From Anadara kagoshimensis (taxonomy: Eukaryota; Mollusca; Bivalvia; Arcoida; Arcidae): a DNA stretch of 64,000 bases. Below, piece after piece: positions 1 to 10,557 of this stretch. The notes under the pieces were generated by a model, which was given only the letters and a program-made list of their open reading frames with translations, did not search any database and was not told the DNA's origin. A program made the translations under genes and the position numbers. How positions within the stretch are numbered: the stretch's first letter is position 1; the number at the start of each line of letters is the position of its first letter. Location: positions 55,134,866-55,198,865 of the forward strand of contig CM037871.1 in assembly GCA_021292105.1 (NCBI GenBank), read 5' to 3'.

Positions 1-520
1 TAATTTCAATATCACATGCTCACCTATGGTCTTGACATGAAATGATCTCTTGTTTGGTTATTGTAATTTGTGAAAAAATCTGACTTTTTTAATTAAGCAG
101 TTAAATTTCTAGAACAGTTTTAGTGATCTGAATATACAATTAACGAAAGAAAATAGTTGACGTTTATATTGTTTTTGTTCACTATTGGAGATATTTAACC
201 ATTTTAAAAACAGTTCCTTTTTAATCTTAGATTGCAGATGAAAATGTCAATTCTTGGTATTAAGATAAAAATCAATCCTTAGTTGCCTGGCCATTGTGGA
301 ATCAACAGTGCGCTTAACGACAACAATTGAGACGATCTTGACCTCTAGAGAGACTATCTTGACCTCTAAATCAACCTGTTCCTTCTGTTATGTTTGACGT
401 TTGTTTATTCTTCAGTAAATCAATCAAGGACCAGTGCACTACAAGATATCTGCCTGGTAAGCTGACCATAGTTTTACTTATTGGTGATTAATTAAACGTG
501 ATCATGCATCCCTTATTTAC
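1..520. other. AT-rich non-coding DNA
   Basis: No convincing coding frame or recognised repeat. A short imperfect repetition (GACGATCTTGACCTCTAGAG followed by a similar phrase) lies near 330-370. Confidence 0.5.
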
Positions 521-862
521 CACTGCGGTAGCTCAGTTGGTAGAGTGCTCGCTCCATAAGTTGGAGGTTGTGGGTTCGATCCCCGGCCGCGTCTGACCCA
601 AGACTTGAAAGTGGGTAGTGACTGTTCTTTCGCAAAGCACTCGGCATTACGAAATGAAAGTCACGGTTCTTTCGGATGGGAACTTAAAATAAACGAGGTC
701 CCGTGTCACGGTGGGCTTGGCACGTTAAAGAACCCTGCTGTATAATGCCATCAGCGCAACGCACAGGCAAAATTTCTGCACCTTCGCCTATAGCTGGCGA
801 CGTCTCGATATAAGTGAAATATTCTTGACTGGGACGTTAAACACCATTACTCAACTCAACTC
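521..862 (+). mobile_element. tRNA-derived SINE (family S), near full length
   Basis: The head has a tRNA-like A box (GGTAGCTCAGTTGGTAGAG) and B box (GGTTCGATCCCC). A conserved body follows (CTGACCCAAGACTTGAAAGTG, then CTATAGCTGGCGACGTCTCG), and the copy ends in ATTACTCAACTCAAC. Copies of the same body occur at 15682, 38116, 41691, 49069, 52153 and 52780. The tRNA-like part has been recruited as a Pol III promoter and is not a working tRNA. This copy has the best-preserved head and tail in the window. Confidence 0.9.
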
Positions 863-978
863 ATGCATCCATTATCTAAGCCTCTCCATAACCAACTGCT
901 GAAACATGTAATTAGATGTCCAGTATTTGATTTCCAATCATTTATTCGATTTTATTTTGAAGACTTGTATTTCCGACT

Positions 979-1580
979 AAAACTAAACATACTAATCCAT
1001 ATCTGAATCAGAATCAGAATCCAGAAGCAAAGTATAAACTTTGGAACTGACAAGTAAGGTTCGACACGTAAACTTCCACCAGGGAAGTGAGGCCGGGTGC
1101 TCTAGACGGATAAGCACCTCCTGTGTAGCTAGCTACACCTGCCATGTGTGTAATCAAAATTGTGTGAAAGAAACATGGAACTATATCCAGGGCAATCCTG
1201 GATATAAAGAAATCAAACTTATTAACAATACTGTAATGAAGGTCTATAAACCTTTTTGAGAGCCTAGGCTTGCAATATAGCTGGGTCAACAATTTATTTT
1301 GTTTTAACAAGTAGTTGGAACAAGCTCTGCCATAGCGTATTAATCGGGAAACAAATACACCAAAAGCCGGTAAAGCAGGTATATTGCTGCATCGAAAATA
1401 GAAAAATTTAAGTCATCACATTTGTAATAAAGTTTCAAATGAAGCCTTTCGCGGGCGCCATAATTGAGGTATTAGTCTGAAAATGAAGCAAAACTTTAGG
1501 AATCAGTCGTATCTTTTATTGCCAACTCACAAGGATAGAAGACATTCACATAGTCTCCAAACGTCTAGAATACAAACTAT
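979..1580 (-). mobile_element. YIDD-type RT retroelement, 3' fragment
   Basis: Read on the minus strand this is the last part of the reverse transcriptase frame and the 3' end. A decayed stretch resembling DYVNVFYP..ELAIKDTTDS is followed by a frame containing YTGGAYPSRAPGLTSLVEV, then the terminal sequence ending at the plus-strand AACTAAACATACTAATCC. The relation to 28646-29345 and 42940-44680 is clear by eye. It is broken by several stops and shifts. Assignment to Penelope-like elements is tentative. Confidence 0.75.
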
Positions 1581-1964
1581 AGAAAGTAAAGTTACATAAA
1601 TGACTCAAAGACTTTAGTATATCCTATTAGATGGACACTTTTAGTCTTAAGGCTATACTAATGTTTCATTGAAGAAGTTTGTATAAATGACTAGGTGGGT
1701 ATGTAAGAAAATAAAAAAAGGTAAATCAGTGACTCAATGATGACTTTGGTATATTCACTAGACGAACATTTCAAATTAAACTGGAGATAGTAAAATACTA
1801 GTACACTTGTACCGAATGGGAGACTTTAGTGTATCGGACTAGATAACCATCTCCAACAAAGAATCGATATGGTGACGTAACACCAGTATCCCATTGAAGA
1901 TTTGAATATACAACTAAATAAAACCTGGAGTAAGGTTAGAAAAATACAGTAACTGATCATTTTC

Positions 1965-2390
1965 TATACAGCGATATACCTGCTCCTCTTGTTTACTGCA
2001 ATACATACGCTGTTGTAGAGATGGTTCCCAATACGAGAACCTTAACACACCGAACCGTGTTGCTAGCACATAAACTGTTGACATAAGGATATTGCAAACT
2101 AGGACTTATCAAACCCTAAAAAAGTTTTATGGCCATTATTACAATAGTTTTGGTTAGACCGATTTCTCTGCATCTGAGGTTGCCCTGAATATATTTGATG
2201 TCCTATAGTTCCGGATCCGTGTTCCTTTTATTCTCAATTTTGACTACACGCGCGATGGACGTAGCTAGCTTTACTATTCCGGAACACCCTGCCTATATTC
2301 CCTGGCAGTATATACTTCGACATGCTATAAAGTTTTTACTTTGCTTCGGGTTGTGATTTGGACATGAATTGTTTTGTTTGTCTTTGATGA
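1965..2390 (+). mobile_element. YIDD-type RT retroelement, 3' fragment
   Basis: Matches the stretch from the end of the RT (ATACCTGCTCCTCTTGTTTAC) through the 3' untranslated part to the terminal TTTGCTTCGGGTTGTGATTTGG. It is diverged and broken. It faces the next fragment tail to tail. Confidence 0.65.
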
Positions 2391-2399
2391 AAACGAATA

Positions 2400-2531
2400 A
2401 TCAAAAACAAACATACTAATCCATGTCCGAATCATAATCCAGAAGCAAAGTAAAAACTTTGGAACTGACAAGTTAGGTTAGACACGTGAACTTCCACCAG
2501 GGAAGTGAGGCCGGGTGCTCCAGAAGGGTAA
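2400..2531 (-). mobile_element. YIDD-type RT retroelement, 3' terminus only
   Basis: About 130 bp of the 3' terminus in reverse orientation, from AAAAACAAACATACTAATCC to AGTGAGGCCGGGTGCTCC. It is well preserved compared with its neighbour at 1965-2390, so it probably inserted later and formed the inverted pair. Confidence 0.8.
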
Positions 2532-3472
2532 ATAAAATATAAGCTGTATTGTTCCCCTTGCACTCTCATTCAAGTATTCTTTAACAATGTCCATATTTAA
2601 AATCTGGCTTCTTTGATCCGTTATAAATTTACGTTCGTGGTGAAATCATTACACACATGAGTGGACACAATTTTACAGACTTATGATTTCATGACATGTT
2701 ATAGTTATTATGAGATCTTTAGATGTAGATTTCTTAGAAGAGAGAACTATTAATAATAAGATAATTACTATGGCACAAGCAAATTTTTGGAGGATGGTAG
2801 ACTAATGTGTTTTTATGTTCACGTCAAGTAGACCTAAGTTTTCTTGCAACCGAGTAATTTAATTCTGATTTTAAAAGTATATCGGGTCTTCTAGTAAGTC
2901 TTGTTATTTGACCATTTCCGGATACAAAAACATAGGTATGATTGGTGGCCGCATTATGTTAGATGCCCCCTTGTAAGTCTTCGTCTTTTGGCGTAACTGT
3001 CATTACGTTTTGCTCTTTCATTTCAGTTTCCTCTAATGTTATATTAAAATGTAATGTATATGTAACTGCTTGTGTTATGTCATTTAAGATATTATACAAT
3101 ATCGTGATGTAACATTTGCAAAGATAAGATTAAAACCGGGCCATTCAATATTGTAACATCGATTAAGTAGATAAGTTAAGATCCAATACTTCTCAATATC
3201 AAATTATGAAGCAGATGTCATTGCACTGGGTCAAATATACATGCATTATGAAAACAAAGTCTTACTGATCATTTATCATATCAATCATTCTAACATGACA
3301 TGTTTTTTCCTTTGTATGGAACATGAAGAGATTCATCGGGCCGTGGTAAGACAAACAAAATTCCCATGTTTGACTTGTTCCCTTACTTACGTTGTGACGT
3401 CATGCTATGTGTTACAAACAATACATGTAAATTAAATTTAAACAGCACAAATACAGCATATATCAAAAGCAA
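2532..3472. other. AT-rich non-coding DNA
   Basis: No gene or recognised repeat. Short open frames here have no domain, no codon bias and no splice context. Confidence 0.5.
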
Positions 3473-3592
3473 ACAAACAAACCAATCGTGTCTATATCGC
3501 AATCCCAAAGCAAAGTCAACACTTTAAAACTGGCAAATTAAGTTAAACACTTAAGCTTTCAATAGGAAAGTGATCCCGGATGCTCGGAAATA
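3473..3592 (-). mobile_element. YIDD-type RT retroelement, 3' terminus only
   Basis: Diverged copy of the terminal 120 bp (AAGCAAAGTCAACACTTTAAA, then AAAGTGATCCCGGATGCTCGG). Confidence 0.65.
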
Positions 3593-3659
3593 ACAACTAA
3601 CATTAAAGTGAATACATGTTGCAAAGATGTTTGAAACATTTTTTATAAACCAAAAGTGT

Positions 3660-3880
3660 CACATATATTCAAAATGCCATGTCATATCGTTCAAAGTTTT
3701 GCCTTAGGTCGAATTGGTAAAAATATTTTGTTACTTCTATTTTCTTAAAATATTTTGATTTCAACAATTTTGGCACTACTGTGACACATGACACTACTGA
3801 TGAGGAATTTTATTCCAAAAGGGTCGTTTAGTGCTGCAAAATTAAAACATATACAGGTTTAGTAATACATGAAAGAAAAA
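3660..3880 (+). mobile_element. Decayed retrozyme-like copy with degenerate hammerhead
   Basis: Contains GACACTA-CTGATGA, a GGAAT/ATTCC stem II and a TAGTGCT stem I strand, as in the intact hammerheads at 23574 and 23874. The flanks are similar too (TTTCAACAATTTTGGCAC upstream, GTTTAGTAATACATG downstream). The GAAA core reads AAAA and the GTC cleavage triplet is changed, so this copy should not cleave. Confidence 0.65.
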
Positions 3881-4855
3881 CCAAATATCTTATAGATTTT
3901 CAAGGGGACGAGTACAAATCAGTACATGAGCCGAGGCGTTGCTACAAATCCCGATTTCAATCTAATCCATACAATATAAATCCTTTAATACAGCAAAAGA
4001 TTTTTGGGTGGGTGTTTACAATGTTAAAAATATTGACAAAATGGCGGTGTCGTTCGTATGACGTAATGATGACGGAAGAATTTATTATTTACATAGGTAC
4101 CCGTCCTATTGGAAATCTTTAGAATATTTGCGTTTTCTTTGAAATAGAGTTAAGAAACAGTAAAAGTACCTAGCTTGAGAATCAATAAAAATAACGAGGA
4201 GTACGAGAAATTATATATGGTCACTTCATCATAACAACAGTGTGTAGGAAATTGAATATGCCTATCAACTAGAAGGTATAGAATATTGACATCTAATGTA
4301 ATATAACGACAAATATAACAGCTGCGACGTAGTTTTCTAGAAAAACAATTTTGATTTTAAACACATGTGACGTAAAGTAATACTTAATTGACAGGTATAG
4401 ATACCATACCGGAAGGAAGTAGGAAGGTAGGGTTTGTATATCAAGGGTTTCGTGTTCATTAGACCAATCACTAGATCAATTTACTGTATCTGATGAGTGT
4501 GGAAACGCTCTCAAGTTACACGTGTAATTACCAAGGGGGAGTAGAGCACGGGAAATCAGACCTCTATAACCGTTAATTAACCAAGGTGTTTACTCAGAAT
4601 ACAAACAGTCCAATCAGATTTGAAGGCATTTAAAAGTAATATGAAGCGAGACTGACCATCGGTCAGCGATAACAAACCCCGAGAGGGATTACAGATGATA
4701 AGGTGAATAAACATCGCAAGGATATGTATTGGATTGTAAAGTGCATTTACAGGATTTTTAGTTATTCTAAGATTTCCATCACCAACATGAATTAACGCCT
4801 TCGATTCTTGCTTGCCGTTGTACATGTCGAATAAATAAACACAACTTTAAACTTA
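3881..4855. other. Non-coding DNA
   Basis: No gene recognised. An 82-codon open stretch on the minus strand (4577-4825) has no domain or splice context. Confidence 0.45.
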
Positions 4856-4980
4856 CCGGCAAATCATGTTCGAATCAAAATCCAAAAACCATAGTAAAAA
4901 TTTGAAAACTGGCAAATTAAGTTTAACAAGTAGACTTATACCATGGAAGAAGGATAGCCCGGGAGCTCAGGATGGGTATA
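4856..4980 (-). mobile_element. YIDD-type RT retroelement, 3' terminus only
   Basis: Old diverged copy: ATCATGTTCGAATCAAAATCC, then AACTGGCAAATTAAGTTTAAC, then the degenerate GCCCGGGAGCTC end. Confidence 0.6.
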
Positions 4981-5483
4981 ATAATCGACTTTATTATTTT
5001 TTTCAATGTGACTCTTTTACAATAATAGTTAAACATTTAAATAGTTAATAGTTAATGGGTTTCAAAAAGAATAAGCAACAATTTACAATTTAAATTGTTT
5101 TAATATTAACTTTTTGTATCTTTAGTGACCAGAAAGAGTTCTGAAACAGTTCTTGGCCAAAACTAGCCCCAAATTATCTGGACCACAACCCTAATCATTT
5201 CCGGTTTCTTTAAGGTATTCACCATAAGTGAAAAAGCGCTCAGAACACTGTAGTTTGAAAGCATTTTACAGGATAAACGCATGTTTTCTGAACACCAACG
5301 TATAAGAAATAAATCATTTAAGTAGAACTATTTCACAAATACAAATGACTGTAAATCGGTCCACCTGATATCTCTCAAAAGGTACCAGTGTTGATATCTT
5401 GGTACACGTATGTCCAGAACCGAAGGGATATCGTTTTGTTCAACCCTGAAATATTTAAGCCATTATATTTTAATTCTATCTAG
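4981..5483. other. AT-rich non-coding DNA
   Basis: No gene or recognised repeat seen. Confidence 0.45.
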
Positions 5484-5640
5484 CTCAGTCTGTTTCAATT
5501 GGTATTTTAGTTGTAAGCGTCCTCTGTAGAGTTCACAGGTGGCCTAGTCTTTTTTGATCTTTACAGATGTTTCTTTAGCATGCACAGAGACTTGGGACTT
5601 TGGCTTTAGTCTCATCCGAAAGACTAATTGTATCCTGTTT
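5484..5640 (-). mobile_element. Second SINE family (family L), 3' part
   Basis: Shares GTAAGCG, CACAGGTGGCCTA and the GCA(C)AGAGACTTGGG motif with the body of the SINE at 12800-13100. The tRNA-like head is missing. Strongly diverged. Confidence 0.5.
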
Positions 5641-6204
5641 AGGTTTGTAAATGCATGCCAAACGGAATAATAACAACAAATTACCACAAAATGACATATC
5701 GAATTGTTAGTTAAATAATACATATACACTAATCGTTTCAAAATGGAGGATGTATGTTCCTGAGGTCATTACAGATCATGTGATTGTTATCAATTACATT
5801 CATTTTAACCTTTTTACTTAAATACATGTCAAACGATATAAAAACGAAACAATATAACTACAAAATGACACGTCAAACTGTTGTTTTATTATGATTAATT
5901 CATGTAACATCCGGCATAATATTTCTGTTTAAGGTATTGGACGTTTTGCTATCAATTTAATTTATTATTATTTTGTGTACATTTGTACTTATGATTGTTT
6001 CGGCAAGTTTTATGCATGCAGTTTCAATTAACATGGTTATAGTGTATTCAAATAAATGTAAATGTGTCAATAATTGATAAAAAGCAAGCAAAAGAAAATG
6101 TGTCTTTTACAAAACTTTGATAAACGCGTGAACATACAATAACAGTATGGTTTTATAACATTATGTGGCTTTTATAACCTAGCTCGGTTTCCTTGATAAT
6201 CAAA
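5641..6204. other. AT-rich non-coding DNA
   Basis: No gene seen. Two loosely similar stretches (around 5645-5710 and 5825-5890, both around CAAATGACATATCGAATTGTT-like text) suggest an old local duplication. Confidence 0.4.
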
Positions 6205-6402
6205 CACAAGCATACTAAGTCATGTTCATAATACAATTCCGAAAGCAAAGCAAAAATTGTGAAAACGTACCTATCCATGTCCAAATTACAATCCAAAAAG
6301 CAATTAAAAATACCAAAAACTTGCAAGTTAAACAAGTTTAAACAAACATGAACTTTTACTTGGGTAGTGAAACCAGAAGTTCCGGAAGGGTAAGCGCGCG
6401 AA
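6205..6402 (-). mobile_element. YIDD-type RT retroelement, two stacked 3' termini
   Basis: The terminal motif (CATGTTCATAATACAATTCC with AAGCAAAGCAAAAATTGTG) is immediately followed by a second start of the same motif (CCATGTCCAAATTACAATCC) that runs on to AGTTCCGGAAGGGTAAGC. It is either a tandem terminal repeat like the satellite at 57822 or a nested insertion. Confidence 0.65.
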
Positions 6403-7204
6403 TAAATGGAATATTGATCTATGGCATTGTGCGCCAGTCTGCTACCCTCTAGCAACTAAGCGACAGCAAATCTGTACAAAAACAGCTTACACTTGTTTTA
6501 TAATTATTTCTTTGAGATTATTAAATAATTATATCGTTGCCATAAAGTTTAGATGTAGAACACGGAATTAATTCGTTGTTCAACAGTAATCTTGTACAGC
6601 CAAATTACCGTCTTTCTGTGTGTGGCTTTTTCTTAATAACCGTCATCAGTCTGGTCTATGTGATTTATAGATTCATATAAATGTCATTAGTAATTATTGG
6701 TATCATAGTGTGTGCAGTATCTGAAATACAGCAGGAAAAACTAATTAACCAATATACACAAAAATAATGTTACACCAGCCAACACTGAAAACTATGGAGT
6801 GCCTAGAGGGACACATTAAAACAAAATTAAATCGCTAAGACGATAATGGTTTAATTGTATTTCAAGTGTAAATATTCATATGAAATTGAAGGCCAAAGTT
6901 TGTTTTTTTGCTCTGCGATAATTCATCAGTATTTTGTATAGCTGTGAAACTGTTGTACTTTTAAACCGATCAACCACAGGAAATACCAATCGAATATGTT
7001 TATACTAGCCACAAAGTGCCATGGAAACAATTAACATCACTTTTGAATAGGGATTTGCCATTTGCTCGCATTCTAAGTGTAGCTCCCCATCCGTTCCTAA
7101 TTAAACAATCAATGTTCCATATAATTATCTTCATGGTGAATTAAATTGATGTAACACAAGGCCAGGTCGCCAATAAGTGTTAATGAACATTTGTATTAGT
7201 GGTA
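6403..7204. other. AT-rich non-coding DNA
   Basis: No gene or recognised repeat. Confidence 0.45.
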
Positions 7205-7416
7205 TACAGTACAGAGCTGTTGAAGGTTTAACACATAACAAAATGAAAACGAGTCCAAGCTTTGCTGCTGAGCTGTTGTGGTACGGAAAGCTAGTAACCA
7301 ATAGCCGCCAAGATAGATAGCAGCTGTCGAAATAATTAACTAGTTACCGAGATAGGCTGTCAACTAGGCACTTATTCGTTAGTTTAATGTTAAACTTTGG
7401 ACAGGTCTGTACTGTA
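7205..7416. mobile_element. Non-autonomous TIR element, TACAGTACAGA family
   Basis: About 212 bp with imperfect inverted ends: TACAGTACAGAGCTGTTGAA on the left, GGACAGGTCTGTACTGTA on the right. The subterminal TTTAACAC / GTTAAACTTT also pairs. TA dinucleotides flank both ends. No coding capacity. Six other copies occur at 12663, 19284, 20568, 21209, 32934 and 62470. Confidence 0.8.
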
Positions 7417-8388
7417 TTCCATCTATCAAGTCAAGGTATATTATGAACGAGGGACGTTAATTGTTGTTTCACATACGGTTTTATTAATTTCTCTTCAGCA
7501 CCTGCTTATTTCTGATTTACAAACAATATTATATAATTTGTATACTGTTTTTTTTCTCATACGAATTATTATAAAAAGAGTACAAAATGTATGTTGAAAT
7601 TAATAAGTTGAAAAGGTTGATATATCAGAATCATGCATCAAACTTTTACCTACTAAGTATTTTGGTTTTAAATAGAGATGTCTAACTAAAAATAAATCAG
7701 AACTGGTCTGATAAAAACGTTTCAATCACGTTTGAAGACTAAGAAACAATAATGCTCATTCTCTACCATAGATTACAATTAATTTTTCAATTTCTATTGT
7801 TTGAATCCACTCATCCTTAATTTTACAAAAACGTTGCTCTGAACGATTTATGTGTGACAATTTTTTGAAATACCTTGTTAAAAGATATCCATTGAAATGT
7901 TTTTGAAGTAGACATTTTTTCCTTCAGCATGTTTACTTAATATTTTGCTATTTGTTCTAGCATGTTGAACTAACGATCAAATTTATCAACATATTCTGTC
8001 ACTTCACCAATATCAAATGCGTAATTTTTCTGAAAGAACCCCATTATATCAAATGGATATTTGAATCTTGAAACCGAGAGTTAAGCTGTCTGTTATGCAT
8101 ATAACAAGTACATTATTATACGGGCCCCTGTTACCAACTTATAAATACAGGGAATCAATCATATTGGAGATACACCGAATTAGATTATATTATCCGCATG
8201 GGGATATCTGTAATATAACTGTACATTTTGCTTCTATCAAATTAGGATATTATGCATGGAACTATCGGATTATGTATCATATACACTGAGAAACATAATT
8301 CCAAGAGTACCAATTAATCAAATAGAATCATATTAGGTAAACTAATACACAGTTGTAAATTCGGTTATATCAAATACGTTAGAACAAA
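7417..8388. other. AT-rich non-coding DNA
   Basis: No gene recognised. Short open frames (for example 8068-8289) lack any support. Confidence 0.45.
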
Positions 8389-8392
8389 CACA

Positions 8393-8424
<32 letters not shown>

Positions 8425-8440
8425 CACACACACACACACA
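8389..8440. repeat. (CA)n microsatellite
   Basis: About 50 bp of CA dinucleotides, interrupted once near 8423. Confidence 0.95.
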
Positions 8441-9117
8441 TATTATACACACTTTTCATAAGCCAGATCGATCATAGATACGCCACAACAAAACTGAAAG
8501 CGTGGATAGTTAGATGCACATGGGAGGCATGGAATGACACTTGAAACAAAAGCCACGTTGACATTTTTACAATTTGTTAATAAATAAATAATAAATGAAT
8601 AAATAAATATTGTTATGCCGTTTAGAAGTCTATTTTAGAAACAGAATTGGTAATGGTACGTCTTTTTACATTAAAAAATGGGCCGTTTATGTTTATGTTA
8701 TGCAAATATAATCAAACAAATCATATACATAATCATATGGCCGATTAATTGTCTTAAATATTAATTTTGGGTATTGTTGGCTTCTTTATTATTATACTAA
8801 ACAAAACAGGGACCGATGTAAGATTTGAGATAACAATCCAAGAACAGAAAAAATATAAAAAATATATAAAATGTATTTTGATTTTTATCTCTTCTTGTTT
8901 CAATTGATGTAATGAAGTAAACTTTTTGTGCATGAAACCAAAACTCATTATAATGATTTACGTTCTACAAAATTAAATAATGTTTTTGATGTTGTCCTTA
9001 ACTTTTTTGTTGAGAATATTATTTGTTTTTAATTGTCGTCTTTATTATACGAAATAGTACAAAAACACCAGCTACCATAGATAATTTCGTGTACTTATTT
9101 TGAAATTCTACATCAAT
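8441..9117. other. AT-rich non-coding DNA
   Basis: No gene. A short AATA-rich stretch lies at 8578-8610. Confidence 0.45.
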
Positions 9118-9246
9118 TAAAAACAAACATACCAATCATTATCCAAATCACAATCCCAAAGCAAAGTAAAAACTTTGAAACTGGCAGATTAAACACGCGA
9201 ACTTCTACCAAGGAAGTGAGACCGGGCACAACGGAAGAATAAGCAT
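9118..9246 (-). mobile_element. YIDD-type RT retroelement, 3' terminus only
   Basis: AAAAACAAACATACCAATCA, then CAATCCCAAAGCAAAGTAAA, then AAGTGAGACCGGGCAC. It lies about 200 bp downstream of the GPCR stop codon. Confidence 0.75.
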
Positions 9247-9450
9247 TTAAAGTCAGAATGTGTCACTGTTTATAGAAATAAAAAACAGGCAAAAAATCAT
9301 TAAAATACGTCTTTTAAAATTGAAAACTATCATTTTAATAAATAAGCAATACATAAAATTGATTAAGAGAATAAATATATAATATTCACATTATAATTAC
9401 ATTCGATTCAGAAACCCGTTTCAAATTGAAGCAAAAACATTATACATGTA

Positions 9451-10557
9451 TTAAACCCCATTTTCATGAGTAAGATCGTCCTTGACTGGCACTGCTTTAA
9501 CATAAGCATGCGATTTACAAAATAATTTGTGACATCCTTGAAGGAACAAAGACTTTGCTTCGTTTCTGAATCTAGAACCACTGAAAATATACAATAAGAA
9601 ATTAAATGTGTTATTAAAATACATTAGGATGTTACAAATTGACCAATGTAAATCGTGCCTGGCGTAGTCATAATCTGTCCAACTAGTCCGGGACTGATCC
9701 TCAAATATATTATAAATACTTATAGGCGTGGTACAGAAAAGAAATACTGTATTTAACGTAAATAACATGAGCGTTATAGAAGACATCCTGGTATTTGGAC
9801 CAGAGTTGTTATTTTTGGTTGAAGTCCTTCGGCTTTTCTCTTTGTGCCATTTTAGAATCTTTATACTAATCAACGTATTCCCAATAAGTAGACAACAGAA
9901 TGGAATGAGTGAAAATATGGCGAAATCTATCCATGGCCAAGTTTCGTTGAAAAATAATTTATACGAATCATCGATGAACTCACAATTTTTATATGTGGTG
10001 ATATTCCCCTCTGTAATATTTCTGCTTGCTGAGCCATGTAAGATATGAGCATTAACGGCTACTAAAAAAACGAATATGGTAGATATAATGATACACCCAG
10101 TTGACTTTGTACAGCAATGTTTGGCTTTATGAGGAAACCAAACCAAAACCAACCGGTCAAACGTCACAGCCACTAAAAGCCATGCTGAAAAATCCAGAGA
10201 AAAATATGTCAGGAATATATGGATCTTACACCCGGCTTCACTGTAATGGCGAACGTGTAACCCAAACTCATACTGTAACCAATGTCGCATTAACCCGGTA
10301 TACAACACAACCGTATCAGAAAACGCCAGTACAATCAGATATAACGCACTCGTTGATTTTACAATCTTCGGTTGTAACAGAATAATCACAGACAAAATGT
10401 TTCCAATCGTACCCACAATTATAAATATCGGTGGTATTATTTGCCATAGATTTTTCGTGATCACTTCCTCCACATATTCGTGATTCTCCGTGATCATTGG
10501 TGTAGAATTATTCACATATTCGTGACTCCCCGTGATAATTGATGTAGAATTATTCAT
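9451..10557 (-). CDS. Rhodopsin-family peptide-type GPCR, intronless
   Basis: Complete 368 aa receptor in one exon with seven membrane segments. TM1 is at about 41-62 (GN at 52-53). TM2 is at about 70-92, with SD at 80-81. TM3 begins after Cys110, which probably bridges to Cys192 in the second outer loop, and ends in DRL (134-136) instead of DRY. TM5 has Pro219. TM6 has FCTTP (274-278), lacking the usual Trp. TM7 has NFLLY (319-323) instead of NPxxY. Cys342 and Cys347 in the tail could be palmitoylated. The outer N-terminus carries a 14-residue duplication (NNST..IT..HEYV at 2-15 and 16-29) with N-glycosylation sites. It probably sits in the plasma membrane and senses a neuropeptide. It resembles the lineage-expanded orphan receptors of molluscs often annotated as FMRFamide- or TRH-receptor-like. 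The ligand cannot be told from sequence. Confidence 0.92.
   Translation of the reverse strand: MNNSTSIITGSHEYVNNSTPMITENHEYVEEVITKNLWQIIPPIFIIVGTIGNILSVIILLQPKIVKSTSALYLIVLAFSDTVVLYTGLMRHWLQYEFGLHVRHYSEAGCKIHIFLTYFSLDFSAWLLVAVTFDRLVLVWFPHKAKHCCTKSTGCIIISTIFVFLVAVNAHILHGSASRNITEGNITTYKNCEFIDDSYKLFFNETWPWIDFAIFSLIPFCCLLIGNTLISIKILKWHKEKSRRTSTKNNNSGPNTRMSSITLMLFTLNTVFLFCTTPISIYNIFEDQSRTSWTDYDYARHDLHWSICNILMYFNNTFNFLLYIFSGSRFRNEAKSLFLQGCHKLFCKSHAYVKAVPVKDDLTHENGV

Noticed and set aside
521-593. tRNA gene
   Set aside because: A and B boxes are present, but they belong to a SINE with a conserved non-tRNA body and tail repeated elsewhere in the window.
4488-4520. Another hammerhead (CTGATGAGTGTGGAAAC)
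   Set aside because: There is no room for a stem II between CTGATGA and GAAA, and no matching stem I strand or cut site.
9728-10385. Plus-strand open frames of 94-106 codons
   Set aside because: They are shadows of the GPCR gene on the other strand.
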